Shown here one piece after another: positions 35,516 to 45,836 of a stretch of DNA of 64,000 nucleotides. Below the pieces are notes generated by a model. That model saw only the letters and a list, made by a program, of their open reading frames with translations, ran no database searches and was not told where the DNA came from. How positions within the stretch are numbered: position 1 is the first letter of the stretch; each line of letters opens with the position of its first letter. The position numbers were made by a program, and so were the translations under genes. Source of the stretch: Rotaria sp. Silwood1 (taxonomy: Eukaryota > Rotifera > Eurotatoria > Philodinida > Philodinidae); NCBI GenBank assembly GCA_905250075.1, contig CAJNOP010000037.1, forward strand, positions 1,230,784-1,294,783, in the 5' to 3' direction.

Positions 35516-36023
35516 TTATTTTTGTATTTTTTTTTCCTTATAAAAATCAAGCATAAATCTTTATTTATGCATATGCATGTACATGTGCTTTCTTCGTTTC
35601 TTTCTTTTCTTTATGCTTTTAATTAAGTGATGACAAAAATAAACATAAATATATATCTAATGTATCATGCGTGGTGTATCAATCTTACTAATGTTTATTT
35701 TAGATAGATAAATCTTATTTAAAAGAGAATTTGATGATAAATCATAATCAGAATAATAATAATAATACTAATAATTATGAGAGTATTCAACTTGCTGAAT
35801 CAAAATTTTGGCGCAAAGTTAAACAAAATAGTGTGCTACGAATTTGTTTTCTTTTTATTTTTTTATATTAAAATAAACATGTAATTTTTTTATTCAAGGT
35901 ATGACAGGAGACGATTTGATTGTGATTGCAGCTATGATTGATTATAATAGACAAGATCAAAACAAACCCACATATATTGTTCGGATCAGAACTAAAGAGA
36001 GAGATAGACGTAAGCTCAATAAT

Positions 36024-36529
36024 CCGACTAAGACAACAGTTAGCGACCTGTAGTTTCTAGTAATCTAAGGAAAGACGCCAAACGTCTTTTTATCTGATAC
36101 TATATAGGTTAAAAATTATTTTGAAACGTATGATCTCCGTAAAACTTTGAAAAAAAAATTCATGAAGATAGTGTTCTGTTTCGATCTAATTTTGACGTCG
36201 ACATATGATTTTAGACAGAGAAACTGCAGACCTATAGTTCAAGACACGATTCAGGTAATTATCTTCTCATATTTCAATGTTGAACAATCAAAGTTATCAA
36301 TCGATTCAATCAAATTATATAGATTTCTGTTAATTTTCGAAAATTTTATGACTTCTCATCAAAGTTTCTTTGACATGAAGCACCGTTTTCATTTAGTGTT
36401 TGAATGTTTTATAGATATGATATGTTTTAAAATAATTGTTTTATATAGTATCAGACAAAAGACGTCCAAACTTGTCTACTTTCTGTTGCTGAAAATTGCA
36501 AATTGCTAGCTGTTACTGTTGTCGAATTG
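36024..36529. mobile_element. Inverted-repeat element, about 0.5 kb, eroded
   Basis: Arms of about 105 bp (36024-36127 and about 36425-36529) pair imperfectly. The inner part shares GTCTTTT-TCTGATACTATATA... and ATTATTTT-AAAC on both arms, and the outer part shares GACAACAGT and AGACG-CCAAACGTC-like stretches. The interior is non-coding; the open frame 36147-36509 is incidental. The ends and target duplication are not resolved. Confidence 0.55.
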
Positions 36530-36624
36530 TTAAGAATACGTCACTTGTCTTTAATTTGATACGGACATTACTTATTGATCACTATAAAAAAAAATAATAA
36601 CACATTACACAGAATAACTTTTTT

Positions 36625-36695
36625 TAGGATTTGAACTCGTGTTTCTATACAAGGCTTCGTTACATCTCTGATTAGAGCTATTGTAGTCTGTCGAT
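36625..36695 (-). pseudogene. tRNA-like remnant (tRNA pseudogene or SINE head)
   Basis: On the minus strand an A-box-like TAGCTCTAATCAGAG is followed after about 30 nt by a B-box-like GAGTTCAAATCCT. The spacing fits a tRNA or tRNA-derived SINE. The T stem and acceptor stem do not pair, so it is not a functional tRNA. Confidence 0.35.
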
Positions 36696-37079
36696 TAATG
36701 CAAGATAGATCAGGTTCTCATAATCACAAAAGAACTGAACATAGAAGAACATTGTCATGGAATCATCATAATCAGAAATAATAAATTTCTATGAATTGAA
36801 CTAATTCAAATGTATTCATTACGATTTTTTTTTAGTTTATTTTTTATTCTTCATGAAAAATATGTTTGTCCAATTTTTTAATTTTTGTTAATATCGCTAA
36901 AAAAAATTAATTTTTAATACTAAAGATATCATCAATGTAATGAACATCTTTTCATAGATTTTCAATAAAAACAACGATAATTGTACTCTTCAATAATTAC
37001 TCTTTTAGATTCATTTATTTGTTTAGATATTCTATTTCTTTGTTTCCAGATCGTTTGTCTTTCTTTATCTTTAGGCAGT

Positions 37080-38063
37080 ATGAATAGTACTTCACCACCA
37101 TCGTCATCATCATCAAATCGCTATAATCGTAAAAAGCTTGCATTAACTAATGGTGGTCGTACACGGTTTTCTCCGCCAGGACTTTCACGTTCAATAAATA
37201 AGATGAATAATGCTAAATCTGGTCCTAATCCAGTTGCTTTACATAATTTACTGAAACTAAATCAACTTGTTGATACACTAAAATCTTTGAAACGTCTCAT
37301 ATCACATTATTTTGATCAAATATCAAAACAAGGTGAATCTATATTAGCTGGTGATGTTCGACGTGTATATCGTCGTATATTATTACTTTATGTTAAATAT
37401 CGTCGACGCCAAAATTATGAAAAACGTCGTATGAAACAACCGATTGATGAATCCGATGATGAAGTTGATGATGATGATAATAATAATAATAATAATAATA
37501 GTACTCATAATCATAATAATGAAACAAATAATATAAATACTTCACCAACGTGGACCATGAAAAAAATAGTTAGTTCACAAAGTTTACCATTTACACGTGC
37601 TGGTTTTGATGCTGACCATGATGGTATAGAAGATTTTGATGAAATAGCATTAGCTGCAACACGTGATGTGGCTAATATACAAAATCATTGTGTTCGATTA
37701 ATTCTTAATGATCATCAAATGAAGTTACCAATTTATGGTTTACAAACACGATGGGATAGTGAAGTACCAAAACAACGAAAACAAATAGAATCATCAACAA
37801 CATCAACTGTTAATAATCGAGTTGAAATTATTAAGAAGACAGGAATCAAACCACCTAATGTTTTACCATTAACACCTTTTTATCCATCTCCTCTTTCTAC
37901 ACCTACAGTAACAACACCAACTACAAGTGATCAAGAATTATTTTTAGGTTCACTTGCTCGTCAATTAAATGAGCAAACATGGCAGCAACTTCGTTCAATT
38001 TTAGCTAATCTAAATTCTCAAGCATCATCATCAACTAATTCTCAAGAACCGCTTACAAAATAA
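37080..38063 (+). CDS. Uncharacterised 327-aa protein, single exon
   Basis: The start is at 37080, just 4 nt after a TTTATCTTTAG acceptor. An in-frame ATG at 36981 would add 33 hydrophobic residues but lies across what looks like a 5'-UTR intron or trans-splice acceptor. The N-terminus is Ser/Pro/Arg-rich (MNSTSPPSSSSSNRYNRKK). Residues about 55-125 are helical and basic (LLKLNQLVDTLKSLKRLISH ... GDVRRVYRRILLLYVKYRRR). An Asp/Asn run is followed by FDADHDGIEDFDE, which fits a 12-residue Ca-binding DxDxDG loop, and the rest is Pro/Thr-rich. I do not recognise the family. No TM segment is present. It is tandem with and upstream of the F-box-like gene. Confidence 0.55.
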   Translation: MNSTSPPSSSSSNRYNRKKLALTNGGRTRFSPPGLSRSINKMNNAKSGPNPVALHNLLKLNQLVDTLKSLKRLISHYFDQISKQGESILAGDVRRVYRRILLLYVKYRRRQNYEKRRMKQPIDESDDEVDDDDNNNNNNNSTHNHNNETNNINTSPTWTMKKIVSSQSLPFTRAGFDADHDGIEDFDEIALAATRDVANIQNHCVRLILNDHQMKLPIYGLQTRWDSEVPKQRKQIESSTTSTVNNRVEIIKKTGIKPPNVLPLTPFYPSPLSTPTVTTPTTSDQELFLGSLARQLNEQTWQQLRSILANLNSQASSSTNSQEPLTK

Positions 38064-38604
38064 AATAAACACTGTATAGTTCTTTCAAAATTTATTTGCA
38101 TGAATTTCATTTCATCAAAAAATGATGTGATACATATACATATACTTAGGTAGATATTTTCTTTTGTGCTAATAACTGGTTCTACGCAAGATTATTTCCG
38201 TGTTTTTTTTACAGTTCTGTCTGTCGTTTGTTTTTTTTCTGGATTGTAAATCAAGTTGATTCAGATGTAAAACTTGATTGTTTGAACAAGAATAAAACAG
38301 AATATGTCTTTCATGTTCGATGAGTGTATATCGATAATGTGATCAAAATATTAAAATATTGCATCTAGTTTTGAAGGCTATAACGATGAATTAGTAATCA
38401 TTTTTCGACCATATCCTTGAAAGGAGACATTTTGTTTATTTCGTCGTTAATACGGCTGAAACAGAAAAAAAAAATTTCTCTTGTAAAGATATGAGTCAGG
38501 TTTTGCGTCGATGATTATTATTATTATCATCATACTTTATTTGATGGTTATTCAGTGCGTGCTTCATCTCTACAAATGTGAAACAAATTTCATTAAAATT
38601 TAAA
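38064..38604. other. Short intergenic region, nothing recognised
   Basis: About 540 bp with an AAATAAAC poly(A)-like signal right after the stop at 38063. No exon or repeat is seen. Confidence 0.5.
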
Positions 38605-39803
38605 ATGGCAAAACGAACAAATGAATTATATCAATTAAATATCGACAACAAAAAGTCTGTCAATACTTGTTTTTCTTCATATAAATAACAATAATTTATT
38701 ATCAAATAGAATCAAATATGTTAATAAAATCTCGACATTGGAAACAATGTCAAATGAATTAGTTATGGAATTATTTGAATATTTTGATTTATATTCACTT
38801 TATTTAACCTTTTATTCTCTTAATTCTCGTTTTAATTCAATTATTTGTCATTGTCAAGTACATGTTAGTCTTGATAAAATTAATCCATTATATTTTACTT
38901 CATTTATTGGAAATTTTATTTATTATAATATTGACAAAGGTCGAATATATTCTCTTCAATCTTCAATACCACATCAAATGACTGTTTTAATTAATGATAT
39001 AGTAAGTTAATTTAATATAACAAGAAAAACTTTTTTTAATATCAATATAGGTGATGGATCGTTTTACTTTACTGCGTTCATTAACTTTATCTCGATGTTC
39101 TATTGATTTAGTTATACAAATTCTTAATCGAATTGAAAAATCTATATTAGAAACAATTTCAATAACATCTTGTAAAAAAAGTATTGGTAGAAAATATTCG
39201 TTAACACAACATTTGTTATCAGTTGAACGTTATCCATCATTACGCTCAATACATCTTAGATTATGTGCTCGTGGAATTGTAAATTTAACTGATGTTAAGA
39301 TAACAAATCAAACATTAAATCGATTAGAATATTTATCATTAGATAAACCTTCTGAAATAGAAGACTTATTTCATGTACTTGATCTTCTACCTAATCTTCA
39401 GTCATTAAACAGTGTTGTAAATAATCTAACTGATTCGTTTTTAATATCAATAGGAATAAAAGAAAATTTATCATTATCACGACTTCGATTAAATTCAAGC
39501 ATTATTCAAATATCAACATTAGAATATTTATTAAAAATTTTTCCAAATTTAATGTATCTTTATCTTGACTTTTCTACTAGATCCTCAAAATTAATTGATT
39601 CACAATATTGGATAGATTTATTTGAGAAAATGTATCTCTTAAAACAAGTATACATTCGAATAAGTATTCCATTATTTCAAACAAATTTATCTCATGAACA
39701 AGTACGTGATCGTATAAAATTATTTAAACGACCATGGCTTTTTACACGAAATTTAATCAATCGAATGCAGACTATTCGTATTATTATAAATGGAATAAAA
39801 TAA
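38605..39803 (+). CDS. F-box/LRR-like protein
   Basis: Three exons give about 370 aa. The first (about 38605-38656, MAKRTNELYQLNIDNK) joins after a 55-bp intron with a GTCTGT donor. The second (to 39001) carries an F-box-like helix set (LETMSNELVMELFEYFDLYS then LYLTFYSLNSRFNSII). The third (39051-39803) has leucine-rich-type repeats (LLRSLTLSRCSIDLVIQIL ... RYPSLRSIHLRLC ... LNRLEYLSLDKPSE ... FPNLMYLYLDFST). Such proteins usually act as substrate adaptors of SCF ubiquitin ligases. The family is greatly expanded in bdelloid rotifers (general knowledge). Starting at the internal MSNELVM is the alternative if the first exon is not used. Confidence 0.65.
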
Positions 39804-40542
39804 AATAAATATCAATGAATTGATTGAAAATTTTTACTACAAATGATGTGAAACAATAAAAATAGATCTAAAAATAAATATGGAATAGTACATTTTATTA
39901 TACTTTGTGCTTTGGTTGTACAACAATATTTTTCAAACACGTCATTGAATATGAGCCGAGATACATAATGTACAGTTCAATTTTTGCTTAATTTAATGAT
40001 AAAATTGATTTTATTCATTGACAAAGCTCAATTCATTTTTCAACTCTACAAGGAAAATGAGTAATCAGAAACAGATCACCATATATTTAGATTTGCTTAT
40101 CAAGTTCTTCTGAGGTAAATTATACTTAAAAAGAATATCTCTTAAATAGGTTCAATTGAAAGTATCTGTAGAAAAAGTATCACGGCACATTTCTTCCCGA
40201 AAAACTTCACTGTATGTTTTATTATAAAATTTGAATATTTTCAAAACAATTAAAGTTAGAGAGTTGAAATTTTTGTCGATTACATAACTTTTTGATCTAT
40301 ATTTAACCTAAAACAATTGAATGAAATTAGAATAATCGTTCATAATTTATAAACACCACAAATTTTAAAATATTACAGTACAAAGTAAATGAATATATAA
40401 TTTTTTTTTTTTTGAGTACTCCAATCTTTTTTTTCTCTAAAATAAAAAAAAAAAATGTAAATATTTTTAGACTAAAAAGGTACTTAAAAAATTCATTATT
40501 ATTTGTTCTATTTATATCTATTCAAGTATGTTCTTGTCTCTA
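39804..40542. other. AT-rich flank before the transposon island
   Basis: 3' flank of the F-box-like gene followed by AT-rich DNA with poly-T and poly-A runs near 40400-40455. No exon is recognised. It opens an interval of about 11 kb without an intact gene. Confidence 0.5.
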
Positions 40543-41155
40543 ACGAGGGAACGTTTCCAAGTGATTAAAAGCTTTTGAGCTCATATATTGCCCATTAGGT
40601 AGGGAACCACTAGATTAGAGAAATCTACAAAGGATTCGTGCCCATATTGAGATTTGACAGAGAAATTGAATTTTTAGTGGATTTTTCCTGCTGGATCTCA
40701 GTTCTGTAGCAAAATCATATTTTCGAATTATGACCTAAAACTTTGTCCAAATGAAGGCCTCGATCAGAGTAGCTTGGATAAAAAATTTCAGAATATTTGG
40801 ACATTGCATCTTCAAGGTATCAATCTTTCAAAGTATCCATGCTATCTATACAAATGTGCCTATATTTTCAAAAATTGATACCTTGAAGATGCAATCTCCA
40901 AATATTCTGAAATTTTTTATCCTAGCTACTCTGATCGAGGCCGTCATTTGGGCAAAGTTTTAGGTCGTAATTCGAAAATATGATTTTGCTGCAGAACTGG
41001 GATCCAGCCGGAAAAATCTACTAAAAATTCAATTTCTCTGTCAAATCTCAATATGGGCACGAATCCTTTGTAGGTTTCTCTAATCTAGTGGTTCCCTACC
41101 TAATGGGCAACATATGAGCTCAAAAACTTTTAATCACTTGAGAACGTTCCCTCGT
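40543..41155. mobile_element. Foldback element (613 bp), non-autonomous relative of 788-3583
   Basis: Arms 40543-40824 and 40874-41155 (282 bp each) are near-perfect inverse copies around a loop of about 49 nt. The outer ends read ACGAGGGAACGTTTCCAAGTG and, inverted, ACGAGGGAACGTTCTCAAGTG, closely matching the ACGAGGGAAGGTTCCCAGGTG ends of the Tc5/pogo-like element. No transposase is encoded. The 70-codon frame 40751-40963 is an accident of the palindrome. Confidence 0.85.
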
Positions 41156-41582
41156 AAGAGCGATGATTTTTTTGTAATTGTACGCAAAAAAAGTACTTCT
41201 CAACGAATGTCGAACACAGAAATCCATGAACAGAAAATGCATAGATCAATGAATCACATGTTTCGATAGTGATATCCTAGTTACATATAATAATTCATTG
41301 GCTTTTTCTTTTCTATGACTTTTTTATCGCAGACAAGCGTCTTCTTTACATACATTTTGATGAAAACTGCATCTTTTCCAATTGTCAATTCTACAAATTA
41401 CAAATGATACAAGATAGAATCTTGACATTTTATGTGCATACATAAGGTGATCGATCACTTCGTCGCAGAACAATTTTTTTTCGTTCTGTTCGTCGCATCC
41501 TACTCAATTAATTCCTGTTTTTCAAATAACCTATTGAAATAAAATAAAATAAATAAAAAATTCTGAAAGATTTGTATGATAA

Positions 41583-41691
41583 CGATAAACGCGTGTCTTC
41601 TTGATTGCGGACGAAAATCAAACCTATTAGCATGCCGACAGTGTGGGTGAGGGCTGAAATTTTGTCCGCAATTAAGAAGTAGCCGATAAAC
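41583..41691 (-). mobile_element. 93-bp micro-MITE, copy 1, with 8-bp target duplication
   Basis: Element 41591-41683 flanked by CGATAAAC direct repeats (41583-41590, 41684-41691). The ends are imperfect inverted repeats of about 20 bp (GCTACTTCTTAATTGCGGAC and GTGTCTTCTTGATTGCGGAC). The opposite arm of the host foldback element keeps the uninterrupted site with a single CGATAAA(T), which proves the insertion. Confidence 0.88.
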
Positions 41692-41828
41692 GATTGACTA
41701 TTCTAAGGCATATGACTTTAATTGGGAAAACGGATCAATAAAAAATATTAATCAAAAGTGATCATGATAGAGCTAAAGTGAACGAAAAATAATTAGATTT
41801 GTCACACAATTAATGAGTTTCAACATAA

Positions 41829-41937
41829 TCTAGACCGGCTACTTCTTAATTGCGGACAAAGTTTCAGCCCTCACCCACACTGTCGGCATGCTAATTGGTT
41901 TGATTTTCGTCCGCAATCAAGAAGACACGTCTAGACC
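41829..41937 (+). mobile_element. 93-bp micro-MITE, copy 2, with 8-bp target duplication
   Basis: Element 41837-41929, inverse orientation to copy 1 and almost identical in sequence, flanked by the perfect direct repeat TCTAGACC (41829-41836, 41930-41937). The 8-bp duplication points to the hAT or a similar superfamily, although the ends are not CAGGG-type. Confidence 0.88.
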
Positions 41938-43123
41938 AACAATAATACTAATCAAATGTTCTTAATTATACAACCACAATAAATAAAAATATACATTGAT
42001 GAGATTGAAAATATCGTTATTGAAAATTCTATAGTGTAGAGGTAATTTTCATAGAGGAGCACTGTTTCCTTTTACAGAAAGAAGTTTTTCCATTTGAGAC
42101 ATTTATTTTGAGTAGTGTGCAGTGAATATTGAGATTGAGAAATGAAATATATTTTAAATGTCATCAATGCATGTTTTTTTTATTGTAACCCCATAATTAA
42201 AAACATTGGATCTGTGTTATCGTTGGCATAGATAATGTTGAAACTCATTAATTGTGTGACAAATCTAACTATTCTTCGTTCACTTTAGCTCTATCATGAT
42301 CACTTTTGATTAATATTTTTTATTGATCCGTTTTCCCAATTAAAGTCATATGCCTTAGAATAGTCAATCATTTATCGTTATCATACAAATTTTTCAGAAT
42401 TTTTAATTTATTTTATTTTATTTCAATTGGTTATTTAAAAAACAGGAATTAATTGAGTAGGATGCGACGAACAGAACAAAAAAAATTGTTCTCTGACGAA
42501 CAATACGTGACAAAATGTTCTGCGACGAACAGAACGCGACAAAATATTCTACGACGAAGTGTCGTGCGACGAAATGTACTAGTACCCTTTCGAAATACTA
42601 AATTCATCCTGTAAACTATTTCAATAAGACGAGTCTCGTGCATAAGCTTAAATGATAGTTCAGAAAAAAAAGCGTCTGTATAAGCTTATACATATTTTGA
42701 AGTTTTCTACATTTAGTTTTTTATTTAATATCGCGTACAAGTCTTCATCATAAAGTCAAAAACAAAGAAATATGTGACGATTTCTAAACTTGCAAAGTTT
42801 TATCCACTGTATTAAATGAGAAATTTAAAATATGAAAGTCTTTATTAAATAATTTCAAATAAGACTAGTCCACAGTTTACACAAAACAGAAGCATTATTT
42901 GTTCATAGTTTATATAAAACATAGGCAGTGTTTGATACAGCAGTTTCGATCATCATTGATAAAGTTGATAGAATATTGTATAAATAAATACAATAATATT
43001 ATTTTAAGTTCACGGTACCAATAGTATCCAATGAATACATATTGCTCGTAAATTAAAGAAATGCTCTTCTTTAATGTAATTCAAAATACTCAATTTTCAT
43101 TATTTCATGTTTTGAGTTATTTT

Positions 43124-43890
43124 TCATTTAATATCATCTTCAGCCATTGTCGGAGTATCTGTATTTGTTACAAAATCATCCCATGGTTGTGCATCATCTC
43201 GATATATAATTGAAGTTAAATGTGAGTTCACCTTTCGTTGCACCATATTCTTATTAACATATATATGTGTATGTTGTTCATTTGTTTTATACTGTCGTTT
43301 CACGATATTGCCGCTTCTATTTGTAGTCGCGAAAAATACACTATGTGTTTTGTTTTTCTTGTCTAGGTTAGATGGGGACAGAAAAGCGATACATGAAGAT
43401 AAATCATATTCGTTGTGTAGTAGTTTGCGACAAATGAAAATGGACTTCGACTCACAAAAGGTGTATGTCTATGTTGTACTGTAGCTACGGACGACAGACA
43501 GAACACGCAAAAGAAATAAGTATGTTTTATAGTAGTAATATATATTTTTTCTTTGTTTTCGTAACCGATTGTTGTTTTAATCGATAAGCCATGTCTGTTT
43601 GAGACATTTAATCGTATTCTCTGTTGATTATAGTTACCATGCTTCCAAAATCAAATTTATTGTGAATACTTTATTGATGATTTTTTAAATTAATTTTTGA
43701 AAAATTCGACCTCAAAGTTCGTTTAGACTTATCCTATTATATAATTAAAACAACATAATACAGCTACACAGTTAATCATATTCTGTGTTATATAACAAAA
43801 CGTGTGCATAATCGATGATTTTGCGCGTTTGCTTCAGTATGTTTTTGTTCCCATCTACTAGGTTTCTTAGTAGGTGCATTCTTTAACAAA
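43124..43890 (-). pseudogene. Coding-like exons of an unrecognised minus-strand gene
   Basis: 43124-43468 is open for about 114 codons, ending at a TGA at 43124-43126. It includes KTHSVFFATTNRSGNIVKRQ, then YKTNEQHTHIYVNKN, HLTSIIYRDDAQPWDDFVTN and a short acidic end. It lacks an early Met, so it would be a last exon. 43564-43641 encodes HGNYNQQRIRLNVSNRHGLS and then IKTTIG in another frame. 43800-43881 encodes APTKKPSRWEQKHTEANAQN followed by HRLCTR. Codon use is like the neighbouring genes. I could not join the blocks with consensus splice sites. It is either an unresolved small gene or a decaying one. The family is not recognised. Confidence 0.4.
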
Positions 43891-45290
43891 GAGAATATTA
43901 TTTCTGTACTCAGCTGCCGTTTGATACCAAAGGTAACACCTATTATTTTTCGAACTCATCATACTTGCATTACCGAACTTATATGAAGAACGCAAAACAT
44001 ATTCCACAGAGAAAAACTTTATCAGATGAGAAAGTACTAGCATTATCACATATTCATCGCCTATTTTACGAAGATGCCCTTTTATTCTCTATGTATCCAC
44101 TATGTTGAATGCTGCGGCTAGCCTATATGCTCCTACAGTATGACTGACTTTATGATTTTTAATGTTTCAGATAAAAACTGAAATTAATACCAAAACCTTT
44201 TTATGCTCTGTTTTTTTGATTATTTTTTTTCTGAATCAGTATTCATACAAAGCATTATTTTATCAATAAAGATAACAGTTATGCTTTATAATATATCCTA
44301 TAGAGAAATAAGACTATTTATGAAATAGTTTTACGAAAATGTGATTTTTGATGAAACGTAGTTTTTTTTTATATCAATTTATGATCTATCAGGATATTAA
44401 CAGATAGCTTGTTGCCGAATGAATAACTTTTCAAACTCAATAGTCTACTAGAAGATATATATGGAGAATAAAAATATCGAAGTATATTCAGGGCCTTATT
44501 TGTTCATTTCATATTTGCTTGTGTAACTACGATTGCTGCAATGCATATGTGCTCATCTAATGAAAAATATTCTATTGTTTTCGAAAGATAAATTTTAATT
44601 ATCCGTTACTAACGTATTTCTAATTGAATCTTAAATGTTTATATTACTCTCAATGGACATGAATCATCACAAAAGAAGTCTTTGTAAAATATACAAAAAA
44701 CATAAGTTTATCATCATTGTATTTGTTAAACGGAACTGATTTTCAAAAGTATGAAGGTCCAATCGGGAATATTTCAATGGAAAATATAAACTATCAAATA
44801 TTATTAAGAAAATATTTCTATGGATTATCTAAATTCCTTTTATGCCAACATAATATAACTTGTTTGATAAATTTTTATATATTTTGACATAAGTACCTTT
44901 CACTCTGTTTGCATCTCAATATTTCTATTTATCAGTGAATACTGTATGAAACCAACTAAACTTACAATTTCTTCGCCGTGTAGTGATAATACATGATTAA
45001 ATACACCGATAAAGAAATCAACTAAAAAACAGCATCGCTTGCAACAACGGAACGAATTGAATTCATCTTCGTCATCATTATCAGCATCAAGTGTTCATAA
45101 TTAAAAATATTGGAAAAATAGATTGATTCTATTGCGAGGAAGAAGATGAAGAAGACAAAAAAAAACAGTGCAGTCGTAAAAAGTCATCGAACAAATAAAA
45201 TCGAGAACCCTAAGTATAATACGAAATGAACCGATACGAAAAAGAATTTATGTTGTGTAAGTATAAATCATACAATAGTTCAAGGAGAAT
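43891..45290. other. Gene-poor interval with weak coding-like patches
   Basis: Mostly AT-rich. On the plus strand about 44998-45103 is open and Lys/Gln/Ser-rich (KKSTKKQHRLQQRNELNSSS, then stop), and about 45137-45199 is acidic then basic. These may be relics of a terminal exon. No complete gene is seen. Confidence 0.35.
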
Positions 45291-45836
45291 TACTATGGGG
45301 ACCAAATGAATTTCCCCCCTTTGTATTTTTTTCTTTTTATTACTATACGTCCTTTATTTTTCAACTTATCATATATAGCGAGAAAGCTTAGAACGAGCTG
45401 CATCTTTTGATATATTTGGGTTGAAGAATCAAATGGAATTTAAAGGGTTAACAATGTATTAGAAAAAAAAACAGTGATAATTTTTTTTCCAAATGTATAT
45501 ATGGATGAATTGCAACTTTATTGTACCGTTTTGAGAAAAAAATCGATGAAAAAAAATTTCCGATTTTAGAGATTGGGAGTAGTGCATCTTACTACACTAT
45601 ATGAGAGATGGATATGAATAAATTTTCCCGACTACCACTGTTAAATTGAGTATAGATCGTGTAGACGCATCTTTCGCAGCAAATTTATTAACTCGTGAGG
45701 AATGTGTTAGAATTAGTTCGCGTGAGTAGTGATAGTCACTTAAACATGAAAGCGACTAATATGCCCTTTATTCACCTTAATCTCAGTTACTGGATAGTTA
45801 TCCACATAAAAATCTCATCTGGCACTTTTTTGAAAA

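Larger units (their letters stand above)
35516..37079. other. Intergenic region with coding-like patch and repeats
   Basis: 35703-35870 follows a TTTTAG acceptor and is open for about 55 codons (IDKSYLKENLMINHN..., Asn run, YESIQLAESKFWRKVKQNS), with host-like codon use. It could be an orphan or alternative exon of TOLLIP. The interval also holds an inverted-repeat element (36024-36529) and a tRNA-like remnant (36625-36695). Confidence 0.4.
41446..42587. mobile_element. Foldback element (about 1.1 kb) with TTCGTCG-rich ends
   Basis: Arms 41446-41826 and 42235-42587 pair in inverse orientation. Shared stretches include GCATCCTACTCAATTAATTC and CTTTAGCTCTATCATGATCA (each read on one strand). 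The left arm is interrupted by a 93-bp insert at 41591-41683, and the spacer holds an inverse copy at 41837-41929. The right arm has about 75 extra bp of a TTCGTCG/CGACGAA-rich terminal zone missing on the left. The outermost bases are self-complementary at both ends: GTGATCGATCAC at left, GTACTAGTAC at right. No ORF is seen. Confidence 0.75.

Noticed and set aside
36981-37079. Upstream in-frame ATG extending the 327-aa protein by 33 hydrophobic residues as a signal peptide
   Set aside because: A good acceptor (TTTATCTTTAG) directly precedes the internal ATG, so the upstream stretch looks like intron or outron.
40751-40963. 70-codon open frame
   Set aside because: It lies across the loop and both arms of the foldback element, so it is an artefact of the palindrome.
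45798-45806. TTATCCACA, identical to a bacterial DnaA box
   Set aside because: A single copy in eukaryotic transposon DNA without other origin features; chance match.
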